In this document: piece by piece, positions 46,785 to 58,280 of the stretch
Position numbering within the stretch: position 1 is the first letter of the stretch
Layout of the letters: the number at the start of each line of letters is the position of its first letter
Assembly (NCBI RefSeq): GCF_000972845.2
Contig: NC_040027.1
Coordinates: forward strand, 14,871,760-14,935,759
Direction: 5' to 3'
Length of the DNA: 64,000 nt
Origin: Larimichthys crocea
Taxonomy: Eukaryota > Chordata > Actinopteri > Sciaenidae
The notes under the pieces: generated by a model
Database searches by the model: none
What the model was told of the DNA's origin: nothing
What the model saw: the letters and a program-made list of their open reading frames with translations, nothing else
Program-made: the position numbers and the translations under genes

Positions 46785-49700
46785 TTAACCAGTGAACCAG
46801 GAGTCCCTCCAGAAAATCTTGCATCTGTCCAGAATCCGAGCTGCACCCTGTGGCACTGGAAACGTCTCATTTTTAGACATGAGCACAGCCGTTACAACAG
46901 CTCCTCCTAACATGAGCAGCCACCGAGAAAACAGGAAAGACGGCCCGCTGTCTGGTTCTGGTACCACTCTGGTCCTGAAAGGCTGAGTCACTCGTTCCCA
47001 CTGAGTGAGGATAGCCTGACGGGCTCCGGCCCACTGACCGGGCCCAGTGAGACGATACTGATATGGAGTGCAGGGACCGAAGATGACCTTCCACCAGAGC
47101 ACAGGATCTCTCAGAAGAAGCGTCAGGAAGTTTGGCCGAACTCCTACCTGTGATTGGAAGTCATCATGATGCTTGTGTCTCACATAAATCTTATCTTGTC
47201 TTACATATATAACACAGTTTTATTTACAGCTTAATCTGAACAAACCTTATCAGCCATGAAATCCAGGTAAGGGATGTAATCCACCTGGAGAACAGCCTGG
47301 CGTGGGCAGGGATAGCTGGAAAGAATTTGTTCAGATGTCATTGATGCTTTCTACAGGAAGAACATAAACGATCTGGCTGTAACTACATGAGTGTGAAGAG
47401 AACGTCTACCTTTTCATTTTCCTCTTCATGTCAGACTTCATGACTTCCAGCATTTCCTCCTTAGATGGAAGACGGCTCAAACCTTAAGGATAAAAACACA
47501 TCAGCTGACACGTGTGGCTCCTCAAACCTGAACCGTGTTTGTGTGCATGCATGTAAAGAAGCTCAAAATTTGTTTACCGGTAAAAACCTTAGCAGCCCAC
47601 CGTGCCTGCATTTCCACAATGGGCATGATTGGTCCTTTTGTCTGGAAAAGACCCATGACAGCCAGCGTGGGTTGTAACAGAGAAGGAGGAAACAGTCTCC
47701 TGAAATTTGATTTGAAATGGTGGTGATTAAAAATAAACATTATATTACAATAACACACAATGTTCCCGACAAGTTGTTTTTTTTATATGCTGCCTGTTCC
47801 CTTCGGAGTATCAGACTTTCTGTGCCAGACAAGTTAAATAGGTAATTATTGTTATTACTCAGTACATTGAGTTTTAATTTTACCTAAAATGTTATTTTAA
47901 AATGTCCATTTAATCTCATTGTGTTCAAGCTATGAATAAAACACTGACCTTACACATTATTTTGTATTTTTTAAAAAAGGATTTCAGTAAAACTATTTTG
48001 GAAAAAAACAGCAAACTGATACTACTTTTATATTTTTACAGTAAATATAAGCTGGAGCCAACATCTGGTTATCTTAGCTTAGCATAAAGACTGGAAATAT
48101 CTCCCCTGGCTCTGAAGTCTTAAAGTCTAAAGCTCCCAAATTGACATTTTATATCTTGTTTGATGTGTAAAAACATCAAATTGTTGTTTTATCAGAGGTC
48201 ATTTGCTGGATGCAGTGACTTCCTGTCTCCAAACCAAGAATAACAGTGGCATCAAAGTGAGATGTGCTAATCAAATTATGTAATGTGGTGTTTCAAACTT
48301 CAGCTCTCACCATCATGGACTTACTTGTATAACGTCAGCTCTCCTTGAGGCCCATCGGACAGAGCTGGAGGCAGGAATGGAAAGTTTACATGATAACCTG
48401 TACAGAAAACTACAGCATCAATGTCCTCCTCCACAGTGCCATCTTCGAATACAACTCCAGAGTCCTTGAAGCTTTTCAGATTGGGTTTCAGTACGAGCGC
48501 TCCATGAAGGATTTGACCAGGAATGTCATCGTTGATCAAAGGCCTCTTGTCCAAAAGTCTGGGAAAGAGAAAGAGACAAATGAGAATATGATCCAGTGAA
48601 TAAAGTTAAAAAGCTGTACAGTAATCTCTGAGGATCTCATTGGACCTAAAATTAGTTTAGCAGTAACTAGTAATTAGAAACAACAAACTCTAAAACACCA
48701 TAAAAAATACCTGAAAATAACTCAATAGGACTTTTTTTTGTCACTGTCAGGACAGATACTGGTTTATAGGTGACTGATGCACAGTGTAGCACTTTGCCCT
48801 TTGGTTAGGGGCAAGAGGGCAGGAGTAAGTTACATATCCTTTGTGGGGAAAACTCTGGGCAAGCCCATGCAGAAAATCCAATATTCAGAAAACATGATCA
48901 CCGAGTCACTATGAAAGAATCATTTACAGATGACTGTGCAGTGTATTGTAATCTACGTGGTCATAAAATATGAATTGGGGCTTTAAAGATGAATCACAGA
49001 GAGGGATTCATGCCCTCACTCATGATCATCATCCTGGTTAAAGTGTGTCACCTGTGTCTGGGCCGCAGGCAATACAATTTGTGGTCATATTTTTGGTTCA
49101 CTGCTCTCTCTGCCGACCAGTTGGTCAGACTCTGGGGAAGGAGTGACATGAGTACATTGTTGAGCCTGTTGATAGCCGTCATGTCCAGAGGAAGACCGTT
49201 ATCGGACATCCTGCCGATCACCCAGGCGCCTTCGCGTGTGCTGAGAAATGTCTGTCAGAGGGAGTATAAGCAACAGAAGTAAGAAGCTCAGAAACACATA
49301 ACACATGCTTTTTTATTTATCTGTCATACCTTCTTGGCAGATCTACTAATCTCGACTGCAATATCTCCTCCAGAATTGCCAATTCCAACCACCACCACTC
49401 TCTTCCCTCTGCAGGCATCTGCATCTTTATATTCCCAGCTGTGAAAACACCTGCCAGAGAACATCTCATGTCCTGGAGAGATACAGATGATGCTACATAT
49501 CAAAAGGAAAATACGTTTTTTGCAGATGTAAAATCAAATCAACAGTCTTTATTCCATCGGTATCTGTAAAATGTTTGTTCACAGACCTGGAAAGTCTGAC
49601 AGGGGTAAAGCCGGATGGATGTAGTGGCCTGAACACACCAGAACTGCATCAAAGACGTGTTTCTCTTCCTCTCCATTCCTGTTAACGGTCACTACGTCCC

Positions 49701-50314
49701 ACTGACCGGACAGAGAGAAATCTGGCCTTTGTGTGACACTCCTTACTGTTGTCTGAAGCATGCGTATGGACATTCATACAAACATACATAAACACGTCAA
49801 TAACTTTGAGATGTTTTGAATTTTTTTGAAAGACTGACATGATGAAACTGAAATAACCTGGAAATTGATGTATCTGTGCAGGCCAAAGTGTTCAGCATAT
49901 AGTCTGAAGTACTGCATTAGCTGGGTGTTGTGCAAGTAGTTTGGATAGTCCGGCGGCATGGGAAAATCACTGAAGCACATCATCTCTTTGGAGGTGTTGG
50001 TCACCAGGGAGCGATAGATGCTGGATCTCTCCTGCTCGGGTGACTCCTGTTTATGAAAACAAGAAACAGAGCTGATAAAAACATGACATGTTATATCAGA
50101 AAGACTTGTTCTAGTTGAGGTGGAAAGCTCTTTTGCCATACAGCAACATAACATAATACTGTAATACGATGCCCTCACTGACCTTAAATTTCCACAGGCC
50201 GCCAATGTCATCACTGCTTTCAAAGCAGATGGGTTCCAGGCCCTCGTCAACACAGATCTTAATACAAGCCAGACCAGAACTGCCCGCTCCAACCACGGCC
50301 ACGCGTCGAACCAT
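46785..50314 (-). CDS. fmo5: Flavin-containing monooxygenase (FMO5-like), copy B
   Basis: NADPH- and oxygen-dependent flavoenzyme of the ER membrane that oxygenates soft nucleophiles or ketones. Exons: 50314-50183, 50046-49858, 49752-49587, 49472-49330, 49251-49052, 48558-48325, 47699-47578, 47482-47410, 47315-47246, 47147-46785; 1,692 nt, 563 aa. Seen: FAD motif GAGSSG (residues 9-14), FMO signature [11 protein letters not shown] (167-177), NADPH motif GIGNSG (192-197), and FCTGY (328-332) where the family usually has FATGY. The C-terminus has a hydrophobic anchor, [15 protein letters not shown]. Two introns (after 48325 and 47246) are absent from copy A. The symbol is by similarity of the family in fish; the exact orthologue is not settled. 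Confidence 0.92.
47760..48300. other. fmo copy B intron unique to this paralogue
   Basis: Most of the 625-base intron between 47699 and 48325, which cuts the ancestral 356-bp exon. It is AT-rich, with no transposon ends recognised at its borders. Confidence 0.6.
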
Positions 50315-50800
50315 TGCTCAGTACCTGTGCGAGGAGGAGGCACCTGAAGAATCACTAACAATATGTCGTCATACTATGTGGTTCAGCAAAAACATCAGCA
50401 GGCCAGCAGTGACTGTCACAGTGTGAACACAGAACAAAACAGCAAGTTTTAGCATTCATAACTTAAAAAGGTAACATTTATTTAAACACACTGATGTCAA
50501 GTATCTCATATTGTTAAGTTGTTGGAAACCCAAAGGAACATTGCTGAAAGTTTGAGTAATAAAAACAGTTTGCAGAAGGTGTATCCCTGCATGTCAATGA
50601 ACCCTTTTTTTTTTGTCAGGGAGACAATTATCAGAACACAGCTGGTACAAAAAGAGGGTCTCTTTATTGCTATACTGAATAACAATAAAGACAGCTCTCA
50701 CCTTCTCCAGGAAGCTGATTGAGAAGTCCTGTGCAGCTGCGATCAGACGTTTCACAGAGTTCACATGAACTGAGCTGTCGCTTATCACCTAATCAGCTAA
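50315..50800 (-). other. fmo copy B leader: 5' UTR exon and intron
   Basis: The coding exon opens at 50324 after a cgcacag acceptor, leaving ten leader bases. A minus-strand donor, GAGAAG|gtgaga, at 50702 ends a likely first UTR exon reaching to about 50790. No convincing TATA box was found. Confidence 0.5.
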
Positions 50801-51062
50801 CCGGTGTGGCAGTGGGTGGAGGTAGAGGTAGAGTTGGGGGACTTTGAACCTGTTCAGGCTTGAAATGTCTCCAAATGTTTTGTAGAGAAATGCTGTGAAG
50901 TGGCAATAGTAAAATCAGGTGAAGTTAACCTTTGACATGTGTGGGACCCACAGTAATGTTGTGACTATCAATGGGGCATTAGATATTTGTTGATTTGGGG
51001 TTATTATTCTGTAAACATTCAGTAGAGACACTGCAGTATGCAGCCATGTTGGGCTGATATGT

Positions 51063-51420
51063 TTCTCAACTCAACTCAACTCAACCTTATTTATAAAGCC
51101 CTTTAAAAACAGCTGCAGCTGACACAAAGTGCTGTACATAAAATAGAACATGAAATAAGACATATAAAACAAAGAACAATATAAAAACAATAATAAACGA
51201 TAAAACAATGTTAAAATAATAGCAAAAACAGAAACAGAGTCTCATGCTGGGTTAAAAGCCAAGGAATAAAAATGGGTCTTAAGACGTGTTTTAAAAATGG
51301 ACAGTGAAGGGGCTTGTCGAATGCATAGAGGGAGGTCATTCCATAATTTAGGACCAGCAACAGAAAAGGCTCTATCCCCTCTGTGCTTCCGTTTAGCTCT
51401 TGGTACATATTCTGTATTTT
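51063..51420 (+). repeat. Teleost interspersed repeat (LINE-tail-like)
   Basis: Starts with four CTCAA pentamers. It continues with a phrase like ttatttataaagccctttaaaaacagctgc, with cacaaagtgctgtaca, and later with ggtcattccataatttaggacc. This combination recurs in many fish genomes, as far as I remember, as the tail of a LINE-related repeat. The family and boundaries are approximate. Confidence 0.5.
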
Positions 51421-52414
51421 CAGAGAGAAAGACATTTTTTATAATAATTCATGCATGCCAGAAAGTCCCCTTTGTGTCCAACTGTGCAACACATGAATAT
51501 CAAACCACCCTGATGAAGCAAGTCAGATATATTTCCTTCATAAAACCAGATGGGAAGAGCGGTGAGCTTCATCATTGCTGGTCTTGGTGGAAATCCACTT
51601 CTGTTAAAGTAGTAATGCCATGGCAACATTAAGTCTTTCTCTTTAACTCATAATATTTGCATAAAATGCATAAAAACTACATGTGATGAGTTCAAACTAC
51701 AGTGAACTTTAACTGCCTATACTCATCACACTGATTGGATGCTGGGGTTATTATGCCATCTGCTGGCCTGAGGACTCATCACACACCACCCCTAGATGAG
51801 TCAATTTTTAACAATTTTAGAATTTTAATGCAGTATTGTATTTATTTTTAGATTTGTTACTGAATTAGTTATCTTAATTATTCTTGTGAGCACATGTTTT
51901 TCTGTGGTGACGTAACCGTACTCATAGTTTTGAAGTTTTGAACTTATTATTAAAACATTTTCAGTCTGTAACTACTGCTAGAAATGTACAAGAAGAATCT
52001 GCTGCTCAAGCCAAATTACCTCCCAGGGACAATAAAGTGTATTTGATTTAATCTAATTGTACCTGTGTTCAGGTTTTAGGCAATACATGGCGTGAACATA
52101 CATGGAGTCTTTTCTCAGTTGAGGCAGTTGAGAAAAGCTATGAGCAGCAGTTTGAACAGGAGGTGGACAAATCTGAAGCTGTGTTAGAAAGGTTTCGGGA
52201 ATTCATAGTTCAGAATTCAAAATGCTGACAGGAGTGGAGCAAGTGTCATGCCAGACCTGGAGCTGGGTATGCGGCCAATGCTTTAATGCTATTAGTCTGA
52301 TGTTACATGTGTAGCTTGGCCCTAAAAAAACAAACTCAGCAGTTTTTTGCAAAATATGTTTCAGCAAAATTGCCTGACTGTTTGTTTTTTTACTGTATTC
52401 TTCACATTTCAGTT

Positions 52415-52740
52415 TAAGAAAAAAGACCCAAATGCAGACATGGAGGGTAAGGTAAACAAAATAACTTTAATAACTTACGACAGGTAAAACAAAAACAGCA
52501 GAAGGCAGCTGGATCCAGGCAAAAAGAAAAGTCCATAAATCCAAAAGAAGTCCAAAAAACAGAATCCATAACAGAGAACAAACCACAAACCAAGACAGAA
52601 CACATGACAGGCAAAGAAAGGAATCTAATGGGTGGGACAAAACACAGCAAAGGCAGGAAGTAAAGATACACTTGACACAAGGAGAGAGGAGAATAACAAA
52701 ATAAAACAGGAAACACAAAATGACTATTCTATGATAGTTA
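52415..52740. repeat. A/purine-rich probable interspersed repeat
   Basis: A stretch of short cassettes such as taacttacgacaggtaaaac and ccaaaagaagtccaaaaaac, ending with aaacaggaaacac, resembles degenerate non-autonomous repeats of fish. No terminal repeats were identified, so the call is weak. Confidence 0.3.
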
Positions 52741-53715
52741 ATAGTCAATAAAGCTGATGACACAAAGACATTTATGAGTTGTCTAATTTGTTTATTTGCA
52801 AAAGAAACACATTCCACATTCATGGCCACTTAAAGTTACATATGATGTAAATACGTGTGTTAAGCTTTGTCACGCTGGACCTTTAACATTCCAAGAAAAT
52901 CTCAAATATGTTTCCACATGAACACTTTTTAAAGTCGTATGGTGATAGGAATATCTAGCATAATCAGAGCCTTATAAAACTGTGCAACCACAAACAGAGA
53001 CTTTTCGTGATATACCAACAATAAAGGGACTTTTGAGCAATCTCCAGAAGAGAAATGCTTGCCATCAAATCAGCAAACAAATTTACTTCCTACAGAAAAC
53101 TCACAATATGTCCATATATCAGAACATTTGTTTCTTTATGATGTTCCTCAAGGTCTTGGAGTTTTAATATGGTATCTTTCAGGGGTGTTTGTCCATTTTT
53201 ATCAGTTTTTGTGAGGTCCAAGATGGCTCCATTTTGCACAAAATCTGTGTAACAAAATAGTATCAACAACTACAACAACTTATGAAACATAACTGAGCAT
53301 TGGAAACGGACATCATATACTTTTAGTTTCTAAATTTGAATAAGCACCTGATAAAAACACAATATCCATTAAGGATTTATGACTTAAAAAAACTTGACAA
53401 AGACATAATCTAGTTCCCAACTTTCAGATGATGTATGCCATTTATATGTTGACCTGCTTTCTCCCCCTAAAGATCCCCCTAAAAAGGAGAAAAAATAGCT
53501 GTATGGTAGAGAGGAGTGGAGTGGAGTGGCAAAGGTTAAATTAACCTAATATTTATGTAGACACAGTAACACGTCTAGCATTAAGTGGCTCAGATAGTGA
53601 CCCAATAATTATTCTCACTGAGATTTCTCAAAGGATCTAGGGACAGTAGATATGCTAATGTTTGTGTGTATTTTTGAGGCTTTCTTTTCACATTGTTGCA
53701 TTGCTGGGAGCTTGT

Positions 53716-56700
53716 TTAGACTGTTTGTGGACGGATCTTGGACAGGAGGGCGGGGAAGGTGTCTGGGCTCCGCACATGGATGTAGTAAATGGACGCTCCT
53801 CCAACCATGACAGTCAAGCTGAACTTAATCAGGCGGCCAGCAAGGGAAGGCTTTTCTTCCTTCAGCTGGAAGATATGGGAGGAAAAAGTTTGGCCAATTA
53901 GTCAGACGGTTCTTTACTTTGAAGCAGGATTTCACACGAGAATTACAGAATATAGAAGAAACAGACCTGTCTGGTTTTTAGGGGCTGGTACATGCGGTCG
54001 AACTGGGTGAAGATCGCTCTGCGGGCTCCCTCCCATTTCCCTGGTCCCATCAGTCGGTACTGGTACGCTGTGACAGGACCCCACAGAACCTTCTTAAACA
54101 GTGGGTAGTCTGTGAATAAGAGCCAGAGGAGACTTGGCCGCACCCCAACTTCTCCTGCTATTTCATCCATGTAGGAAACAAAGTCCACCTGCAGGGGTGT
54201 CAACTTTGACACAATGTAGCTGTGGAGAGGATAAATCAGAAATAAATGTCAATGTTTAATATCAACATAAAATATTTCTTTGTCTGCACTCAGACTCTGA
54301 CTCTTTACTAAACATGAATGAAGTGACTTAAAGGACAAGTGTGTAGGATATCTTGGCTTCTATTGGGGTAGCTGCTAATTGCAACTCCCTTCCTTTACCA
54401 TGCAGGAGGAATTACAGTGTCCAAATAACACACGAAAAACACAACAATTGGGAATGTGTTGCTGGAGAAGGGACCTACCGCCACAGGTCGTGGCAGTAGG
54501 GTAACTATGGATAAATGGATGGATAGATGGATCAGGCAGAAAATGGCCAGCAGGTGGCACCTTATCTTTAAGGTAAGTATGATAATTTTAGACTGAAATG
54601 ACTAGAAACATGACTCCAAAGAAAGCTAATGTTGATTTGTGTTTGCAAGATGCATAACAGGCAACTCGTATGGTTACAGGATGCAGCATACAGCGGCTGC
54701 CTCCAAGTGGCCGAAAAAATATTAATGCAACTTTAAAAATATATCATCAAATGTAAACATCCATTTGCTCCATAAGGATGTAAGAGAAAAAGGGACAATA
54801 ACAACAAATAATCATTAAAAGACTCACTGTTCCTCCATGTCCTTGGTGTCGTTCTGAACAGCCTTAATCATGGCCTTGTTTGAGGGCAGTTTCTTATGTC
54901 CTGAAGAACAAAAGACAGAAAAAGAGACAGGTGAACATAACATAATTTGAAAGTATCTAAACTAGCCTAACTAACCTCACTAACCTTTGATGACACGTGT
55001 GGCCCAGCGGGCTTGCATCTCAGCCTGGGGCATGATGGCTCCGAGGGCGTGGATGAAACCCACGACAGCCAGAGTGGGATGTTCCAGGTTGGGAGGGAAA
55101 ACGTGCTTGTACAGACCCAGACGGTGCCCAGACTTGTACATAGCATTCTCAGGCAAGTATGGAAAACCATATCCGTAACCTGTGGCAAACACAATAGTAT
55201 CCACCTGTAACGGAGAAAGGATGAGTTAGAGCTTTAAATTGTGAAATGTAAAAATATTCTTGAGGGTTTCCTTGGAAATAAAGTGCTCTGACCTTCTCCA
55301 CAACGCTGCCATCATCAAACACCACAGTGGAGCCACGGATCTCGCTCACATTTGGTTTGATAATGACCGACCCAGACAGGATCTTTAAAGGCAGATCATC
55401 GTTGATCACTGGGATCTGACTGAAGAGTCTGAAGAGGTAGAGCAGATAACATGGAAGATATTCTGATGATACTGACAGCTGTCATCCTTTGTACAGAGAA
55501 ATAAGATGTGTGGTCCCCACAGTACTGACCTGTGTGCGGGTTTGAGGGCGTACATGGTGTGGTCATACATGGCGTTAAGTTTCTTCTCACCAAACCAGTT
55601 GAAGAAATTCATTGGAAAGAGCTGGAACAAGATGTGGACAAAGCGTGTGTTGTACTTCATGTCCACTGGCAAGCCGTTGTCAGAAACCTGACGGATGACC
55701 CAAGCACCGCGACGAGTGCTCATATACACCTACAGAGCAAGAGCAAGAGACTGACATCAACACACAGGAATTATTTCCAATCAACGTCTTATGTTAACCT
55801 CAGAAAAGACTTCCCAACCTGCTCTGCCACTCTGCTGCTCTCCACAGCGATGTCACCTCCTGAGTTACCGATGCCGATGACCACCACTCTCTTCCCGTGC
55901 ATGTCTTCAGGCCCCTTGTAGTCCCAGCTGTGAAAGTACTTCCCTTCAAACGTCTCAATCCCTGCAACACAGCAGAATGTGATCCTCCAATGTTGCTCTT
56001 ACAAATCACAGATCCAGCTCTTTACATACTGGGTATACCTTCCGATACTATGACGGACAGGACCTTGATTTCTATACTAGAAATGCTGTTTTTAATTGCA
56101 ATAAAAACCATTACAGCTTCCTGGTTGAAGCCAGCATAACACAATGGATGGACAGGGTAAAAAAAACGTCTTTATCATGGAGAAAATCATGATAATCATG
56201 ATCAATTTGTTTATCTCTCTCCCTTTTCTCTTCTCTCTTTCATTCAAGTACAGGAACCACAGAGGCTCTAATCACTTGTGAGTGACAAAGAGAGATATTT
56301 TCTCCCATTTAGAGTCTCAACTCCTCCTGGTGCCCTTCAGTCTTCCCGCCAGTCTCTGAACTCCTTTATCCATCAACGACCCTGATTTCTCCTTTCATCC
56401 CTTACCCTCCATCCATCTACCCTGCATCCCTCCTACTGTACATCATCTTGGTTCACCTTTATCCATAATATGCAATAAACCCTGTATAAATTTAAATCTA
56501 TATTGGTGTGGCACATTTGGCTAAAGCTACAGTTTTATTACAATGAGTGGGACGGTAGTTGATATATTTAGGTATCGTGAAAATTATAATGATGAATAAG
56601 GGAGAATTATTTCATGACATGAATACAAGCGAAGTATATGCATCTCCTTTTTGTGTGTTCTTTGTTTGTTGTCATTTTATGTGCGTTAAATAAAAATGTT

Positions 56701-57377
56701 TCTTTACCTGGGAAGTCTTTGAGTGGCAGGTTAGGGTAGGTGTAGTGACCAGAGCAGCAGATTACTGCATCAAAGACATGAGTCTCCTCCTGTCCATCTC
56801 TGTTCTCTGTCACCACTTGCCATTTACCAGTGCGAGAATAGTCGGATGTCTGTTTGACACTCTTCACTGAGGTCTAAAACATATAAAAACACGATAAATT
56901 CGATTGTAGATGTTGTTTCAAACCATGTGATTCGTGTGTGAAGTCTGTTACCTGGTAGCGAATGTGTTTCAGCAGTTTAAAGTGTTCTGCATACATCCTG
57001 AAGTATTTCAGGATTTTAGAGTGATGCATGTAGTTGGGATAATCAGCAGGGATTGGGAAATCACTGTAGCACATCATCTCCTTGGAGATGTTGATGGTGA
57101 GGGAACGGTAGATACTGGCCCTGTTGGGCTCTGACACTTCCTGCAGAGAAGAAGTTTCAAAGGGCAAACGGTTAAGATTGACAACAGCAAACCTTCTAAT
57201 ATAATAATTCCACTTATCAGCACTTATTCCGGTGTGGTGACTCGCCTTGAACTTCCACAGCCCTCCCATGTCATCGCTGCTTTCAAAGCAGGTTGGCACC
57301 AGGCCCTCATCCAGACAAGCCTTAATGCTGGTCAGACCGGAGGGGCCCGCCCCGATCACTGCTACTTTGAGCACCAT
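53716..57377 (-). CDS. fmo5: Flavin-containing monooxygenase (FMO5-like), copy A
   Basis: Same enzyme family as the downstream copy, in tandem and on the same strand. Exons: 57377-57246, 57140-56952, 56873-56708, 55961-55819, 55729-55530, 55428-55293, 55204-54985, 54900-54828, 54219-53967, 53865-53716; 1,662 nt, 553 aa. Seen: FAD motif GAGPSG (9-14), FMO signature [11 protein letters not shown] (167-177), NADPH motif GIGNSG (192-197), FATGY (328-332), and a C-terminal anchor around [17 protein letters not shown]. The first intron has a GC donor (AAG|gcgagt). Introns after 55293 and 53967 are absent from copy B. All catalytic motifs look intact. Confidence 0.94.
54220..54827. other. fmo copy A intron 8 with MITE-like sequence
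   Basis: Contains a MITE-like start at 54334 (ggacaagtgtgtaggat) and a ggatggatagatgg run near 54517. No coding sequence. Confidence 0.45.
55962..56707. other. fmo copy A intron 3
   Basis: About 750 bases with a pyrimidine-rich stretch near 56210-56245. No exon or mobile element recognised. Confidence 0.6.
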
Positions 57378-58046
57378 GGTGGAGCTGCATGAAGGAAAGA
57401 GGATCAATATCAGATTTGAGCACATAATTCCAACATGAGACAGTTCAGTAATATGAAAGCATGAATTATTCAGTATGGATCTCGTGCGTGTATAGTCTTG
57501 TTCTTTTGATTATCTCATTGAGCACTAATGCTTGCTCTGGCTCCCAATCCAACTTGCATTAAATTAGTTTCTTATATATTTTTTAATCAATAGTCCTTGT
57601 TTATATTACTGAACATTTCTAATATTGATCAACTCCTACGATGTGATTCTGTCATCAAATCTAAGTTAAAACAACAGCAAGTATGTATTAAAGCTGCGAA
57701 ATCTCATCAGACTCTGCTGAAAACTGCAGATTTGCCCACAATTGAAAAATCAATTGATATGACCATTGATTGGAGTATAAACTCTATCGTGCAATACTGA
57801 GCCTAGTTTGCTTGAATGCACAGGAAATTTCAGAGCAATCCACTGAATAGTTATAAAGACATTTCACTCTGAGGTACATATGTCAGCCTCACGGCGGCAG
57901 GCCAACAAATCGACACTAGTGCACCCATAGGTGAAGTGAACAACAACAAGAATCTATGGCAATCTTCCCTGAAATGATTCCACACTTCATGACTTTAATC
58001 AAATTATATAGATCTGCCAAATTACTCTTTATAATCCATGCCTGTT

Positions 58047-58092
58047 AAATTAGACACCTTATCTCGTAATTTTGAGATAAGGTGTCTAATTT
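58047..58092. repeat. Perfect 19-bp inverted repeat in the fmo copy A leader intron
   Basis: Arms 58047-58065 (aaattagacaccttatctc) and 58074-58092 are exact reverse complements around an 8-nt loop. The core, tatctcgtaattttgagata, resembles palindromic MITE sequences common in fish. Confidence 0.85.
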
Positions 58093-58207
58093 TATTTTAT
58101 TTTTTTAATCCAGTGAATGCAGTGCGCTTCTGTAAATATGCACTAAAAAATTAAAACTATGCAATTAAATATTCCTGAGCTACGAGTGTATCAGCTTTCC
58201 ATCTTAC

Positions 58208-58280
58208 CTTGATCCTGCGTGCGTTGTTTTTTGTGCCTGTGAAGTGGGACGAGTCTCACATGAGAAGACTTTATATACTC
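58208..58280 (-). promoter_or_regulatory. fmo copy A promoter and 5' UTR exon
   Basis: A TATA box (TATATAA, minus strand, 58277-58271) lies about 65 bases before a donor, ATCAAG|gtaaga, whose last exon base is 58208. This gives a short non-coding first exon starting near 58245. It would splice to an acceptor just upstream of the ATG at 57377. Confidence 0.6.

Larger units (their letters stand above)
50801..53715. other. Intergenic region between the two fmo genes
   Basis: About 2.9 kb between the tandem genes, holding the two repeats above and otherwise AT-rich sequence. Copy A's poly(A) site must lie at its right end, but no clear AATAAA was seen close to the stop. Confidence 0.6.

Noticed and set aside
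48345..48599. Plus-strand frame opposite an fmo exon
   Set aside because: Antisense shadow of the well-supported monooxygenase exon at 48325-48558.
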